Assembly (NCBI GenBank): GCA_902767395.1
Contig: CACXHI010000147.1
Location: 1 to 14,444 of the forward strand
Length of the DNA: 14,444 bases
Source of the DNA: Oscillospiraceae bacterium
GTDB taxonomy: Bacteria; Bacillota; Clostridia; Oscillospirales; Oscillospiraceae
Direction of reading: 5' to 3'
Both the position numbers and the translations under genes were made by a program. A model generated the notes under the pieces. It was not told where the DNA came from and ran no database searches. It saw only the letters and a program-made list of their open reading frames with translations. This document shows, one piece after another, positions 12,869 through 14,444 of this stretch. Positions within the stretch are counted from its first letter, which is position 1; every line of letters begins with the position of its first letter.

Positions 12869-14031
12869 GCGTGACTCCTTCCACTGACTTCCTTGTTGGT
12901 ACACCATCTGGAAACGGAGAGAACAATGCCCATCTCAAAGAGCTGGAGCAGCAGGGCCGTGCCGCCGGAGGAGAAGAAGGGCAGGGAGATTCCGGTGGGC
13001 GGGATCAGACCGCTGACGACGCTGACGTTCAGGAACACCTGAAGCGCGAGCTTCGTGGTCAGTCCGGCTGCCACAAGGGTGCCGAAGCGGTCGCGTGCGT
13101 GAATGGCGATCCAGTACCCCCGCAGAACCAGCAGGGCAAAGAGCATCAGAATGCCGACTGCACCGACAAAGCCCAGTTCCTCGCAGACAATGGCAAAGAT
13201 GTAGTCGTTGACCTCCTCCGGGAGGTAGAGGTATTTCTGGCGGCTGCGCCCCAGCCCCAGACCGAGAAGACCGCCCGAGCCAATGGCATATTTGGACTGA
13301 ATGATCTGGTAGCCGGTGTTCAGCTCGTCTGCTTCCGGGTCCAGCCACGCGGAAAAGCGTCCGCCGGCGTAACCCTTCTTCATAATGTAAATGGCAAGGA
13401 AGGCCACGCCGATCACCGCGCCGAACAGCAGCCAGCGCTTCTTGGTGCCGCCAAGCAGCATCATCACCGCGCCGATGAGGAAGATGATCATGGTGGCGGA
13501 GAGATGCCGCTCCAGATACAGCAGGCCGGCAACCAGCACCAGAATGGCGGCGTAGGGCAGCACGCCGTATCGGAACGTGTCCATCTTATGCTGCCATGCC
13601 GCCATCATGGCGGCAAAGGCAAAAATCATGCCGACCTTCACCAGCTCCGAGGGCTGAAAGAGCACGCCCAGCTTGAGCCAGCGCTTCGCGCCGTTGACCT
13701 CCACGCCGATCAGGGGAACCAGTGCGAGCAAACCCACGGAGACGCTCAGAATCAGAAGCGCCGAGCGATACCAGAAAAAGTAATTGACCTTGCCCGCCAG
13801 GAGCATTGCTGCCAGTCCGCCCAGCGCGAAATAGACCTGACGCCGGAAATAATAGGCGGAATCGCCCTGCTTTTCCCAGTTGGCGCGGGCGTAGCTGGCG
13901 GAAAAGAGCATCAAAAGGCCGATCAGCGTCAGCAGCACCACCAGCAGCAGAAAGGGAACGTCCATCAAGCCGGTGGTATCCTCTCGCAGCGGTTTTCCGG
14001 CTTCCATGCGTTTATGCTTGAATAAAGCCAT
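12865..14031 (-). CDS. ftsW: FtsW, SEDS-family septal peptidoglycan glycosyltransferase
   Basis: A 388-residue polytopic membrane protein with about ten hydrophobic segments. SEDS proteins polymerise lipid II with a partner class B PBP. Family motifs include NGAKRWLKLG and FQPSELVK (113-132), the extracellular loop LPEEVNDYIFAIVCEELGF (270-288) carrying the essential aspartate D276, and LIPPTGISLPFFSSGG (342-357). Position between mraY and murG points to FtsW rather than RodA; SpoVE, its sporulation paralogue with the same gene context in Bacillus, cannot be excluded. ATG at 14031 has AAGGAG 7 bases upstream. It overlaps murG by 4 bases and begins 47 bases after mraY, with no murD between. 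Confidence 0.95.
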   Translation of the reverse strand: MALFKHKRMEAGKPLREDTTGLMDVPFLLLVVLLTLIGLLMLFSASYARANWEKQGDSAYYFRRQVYFALGGLAAMLLAGKVNYFFWYRSALLILSVSVGLLALVPLIGVEVNGAKRWLKLGVLFQPSELVKVGMIFAFAAMMAAWQHKMDTFRYGVLPYAAILVLVAGLLYLERHLSATMIIFLIGAVMMLLGGTKKRWLLFGAVIGVAFLAIYIMKKGYAGGRFSAWLDPEADELNTGYQIIQSKYAIGSGGLLGLGLGRSRQKYLYLPEEVNDYIFAIVCEELGFVGAVGILMLFALLVLRGYWIAIHARDRFGTLVAAGLTTKLALQVFLNVSVVSGLIPPTGISLPFFSSGGTALLLQLFEMGIVLSVSRWCTNKEVSGRSHA

Positions 14032-14078
14032 GAATGACTCCTTTTACGAAAAGAGGGTGAAAACGGGCCGGACGGCGG

Positions 14079-14444
14079 TCAACGGATCGGCGCGGTGCTC
14101 AGCCATGCCAGCACGCACATGACGACACTGACAGAGACGAACACGACCCAGATTTTGACCTCGGACCAGCCGCACATCTCAAAATGGTGATGAATGGGGG
14201 ACATCTTGAAGATGCGTTTGCCGTGCGTGAGCTTGAAGTAGGAGACCTGCAAGATGACGGAAAGGGTTTCGATGATGTAGACAAACCCGACCATCAGCAG
14301 GATCAGGGGCATATCCAGCGCAAAGGCCAGCGCGCAGACCGCGCCGCCCAAAAACAGAGAGCCGGTGTCGCCCATAAAGGTTTTGGCAGGGTGGAAGTTA
14401 TAGCAGAGGAAGCCGCCCAGACCGCCCAGAAGCGCGGCGGGGAA
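14079..14444 (-). CDS. mraY: MraY, phospho-MurNAc-pentapeptide translocase (5' part outside window)
   Basis: The frame is open to the window's right edge, so only the C-terminal 121 residues are present. MraY transfers phospho-MurNAc-pentapeptide from UDP to undecaprenyl phosphate, forming lipid I at the cytoplasmic membrane. The visible part includes NFHPAKTFMGDTGSLFLGG, with the conserved active-site aspartate in MGDTGS, two or three hydrophobic segments, and the diagnostic SPIHHHFEMCGWSE with its histidine triad. It ends with a membrane helix and STAPIR. It is the most upstream gene visible in the division/wall cluster. Identity is certain despite truncation. Confidence 0.97.
   Translation of the reverse strand, partial: FPAALLGGLGGFLCYNFHPAKTFMGDTGSLFLGGAVCALAFALDMPLILLMVGFVYIIETLSVILQVSYFKLTHGKRIFKMSPIHHHFEMCGWSEVKIWVVFVSVSVVMCVLAWLSTAPIR

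Overview
The window is a GC-rich piece of a low-G+C-phylum (Firmicutes) type genome, most likely a gut-type Clostridia member such as an Oscillospiraceae/Ruminococcaceae relative. The reasons are the clostridial-style division and cell-wall cluster (mraY, ftsW, murG, murA, ftsQ, ftsZ with no ftsA), the strong AGGAGG-type ribosome binding sites, sigma-A-like promoters, and small palindromic intergenic repeats. This placement is inferred from gene content. No rRNA or tRNA gene is visible.

Layout. Positions 1-633 (+) hold the C-terminal ATPase half of an ABC-F protein. A gene-poor stretch with a hairpin and palindromes follows (634-986), then a P-loop ATPase of the PRK06851 type (987-2042, +). 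Everything after that is on the minus strand. Read in the direction of transcription, from right to left, it forms three blocks. (1) The division/wall cluster is mraY (cut by the window edge), ftsW, murG, murA, ftsQ and ftsZ (14444 to 7701). ftsZ has an additional promoter of its own and ends in a strong terminator. (2) A two-gene unit has a promoter at 7288-7316, an MscS-type mechanosensitive channel and a single-pass protein with InlB/Flg_new-like repeats, and ends in a strong terminator at 4560-4590. (3) A three-gene unit has a near-consensus promoter at 4503-4531, queH, a macro-domain protein with a C-terminal helical domain, and a VWA-domain protein. It runs convergently into the PRK06851-type ATPase.

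How the genes work together. MraY makes lipid I and MurG converts it to lipid II. MurA supplies the first committed precursor upstream of both. FtsW polymerises glycan at the septum, FtsQ scaffolds the divisome and FtsZ builds the ring. murD, usually found between mraY and ftsW, is absent here. The MscS channel and the repeat protein look like an envelope pair. The queH-macro-VWA unit joins a tRNA-modification enzyme to a probable ADP-ribose-processing protein and a metal-binding VWA protein. Its joint role is unknown, and it is the best candidate here for something not well described.

The points most worth checking are that operon and its junction. There a hairpin hides the VWA ribosome binding site, and the opposite strand carries two terminator-like hairpins. 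Next come the decapeptide repeat and split POTRA domain in FtsQ, the missing murD, and the palindromic elements in both gene-poor regions.
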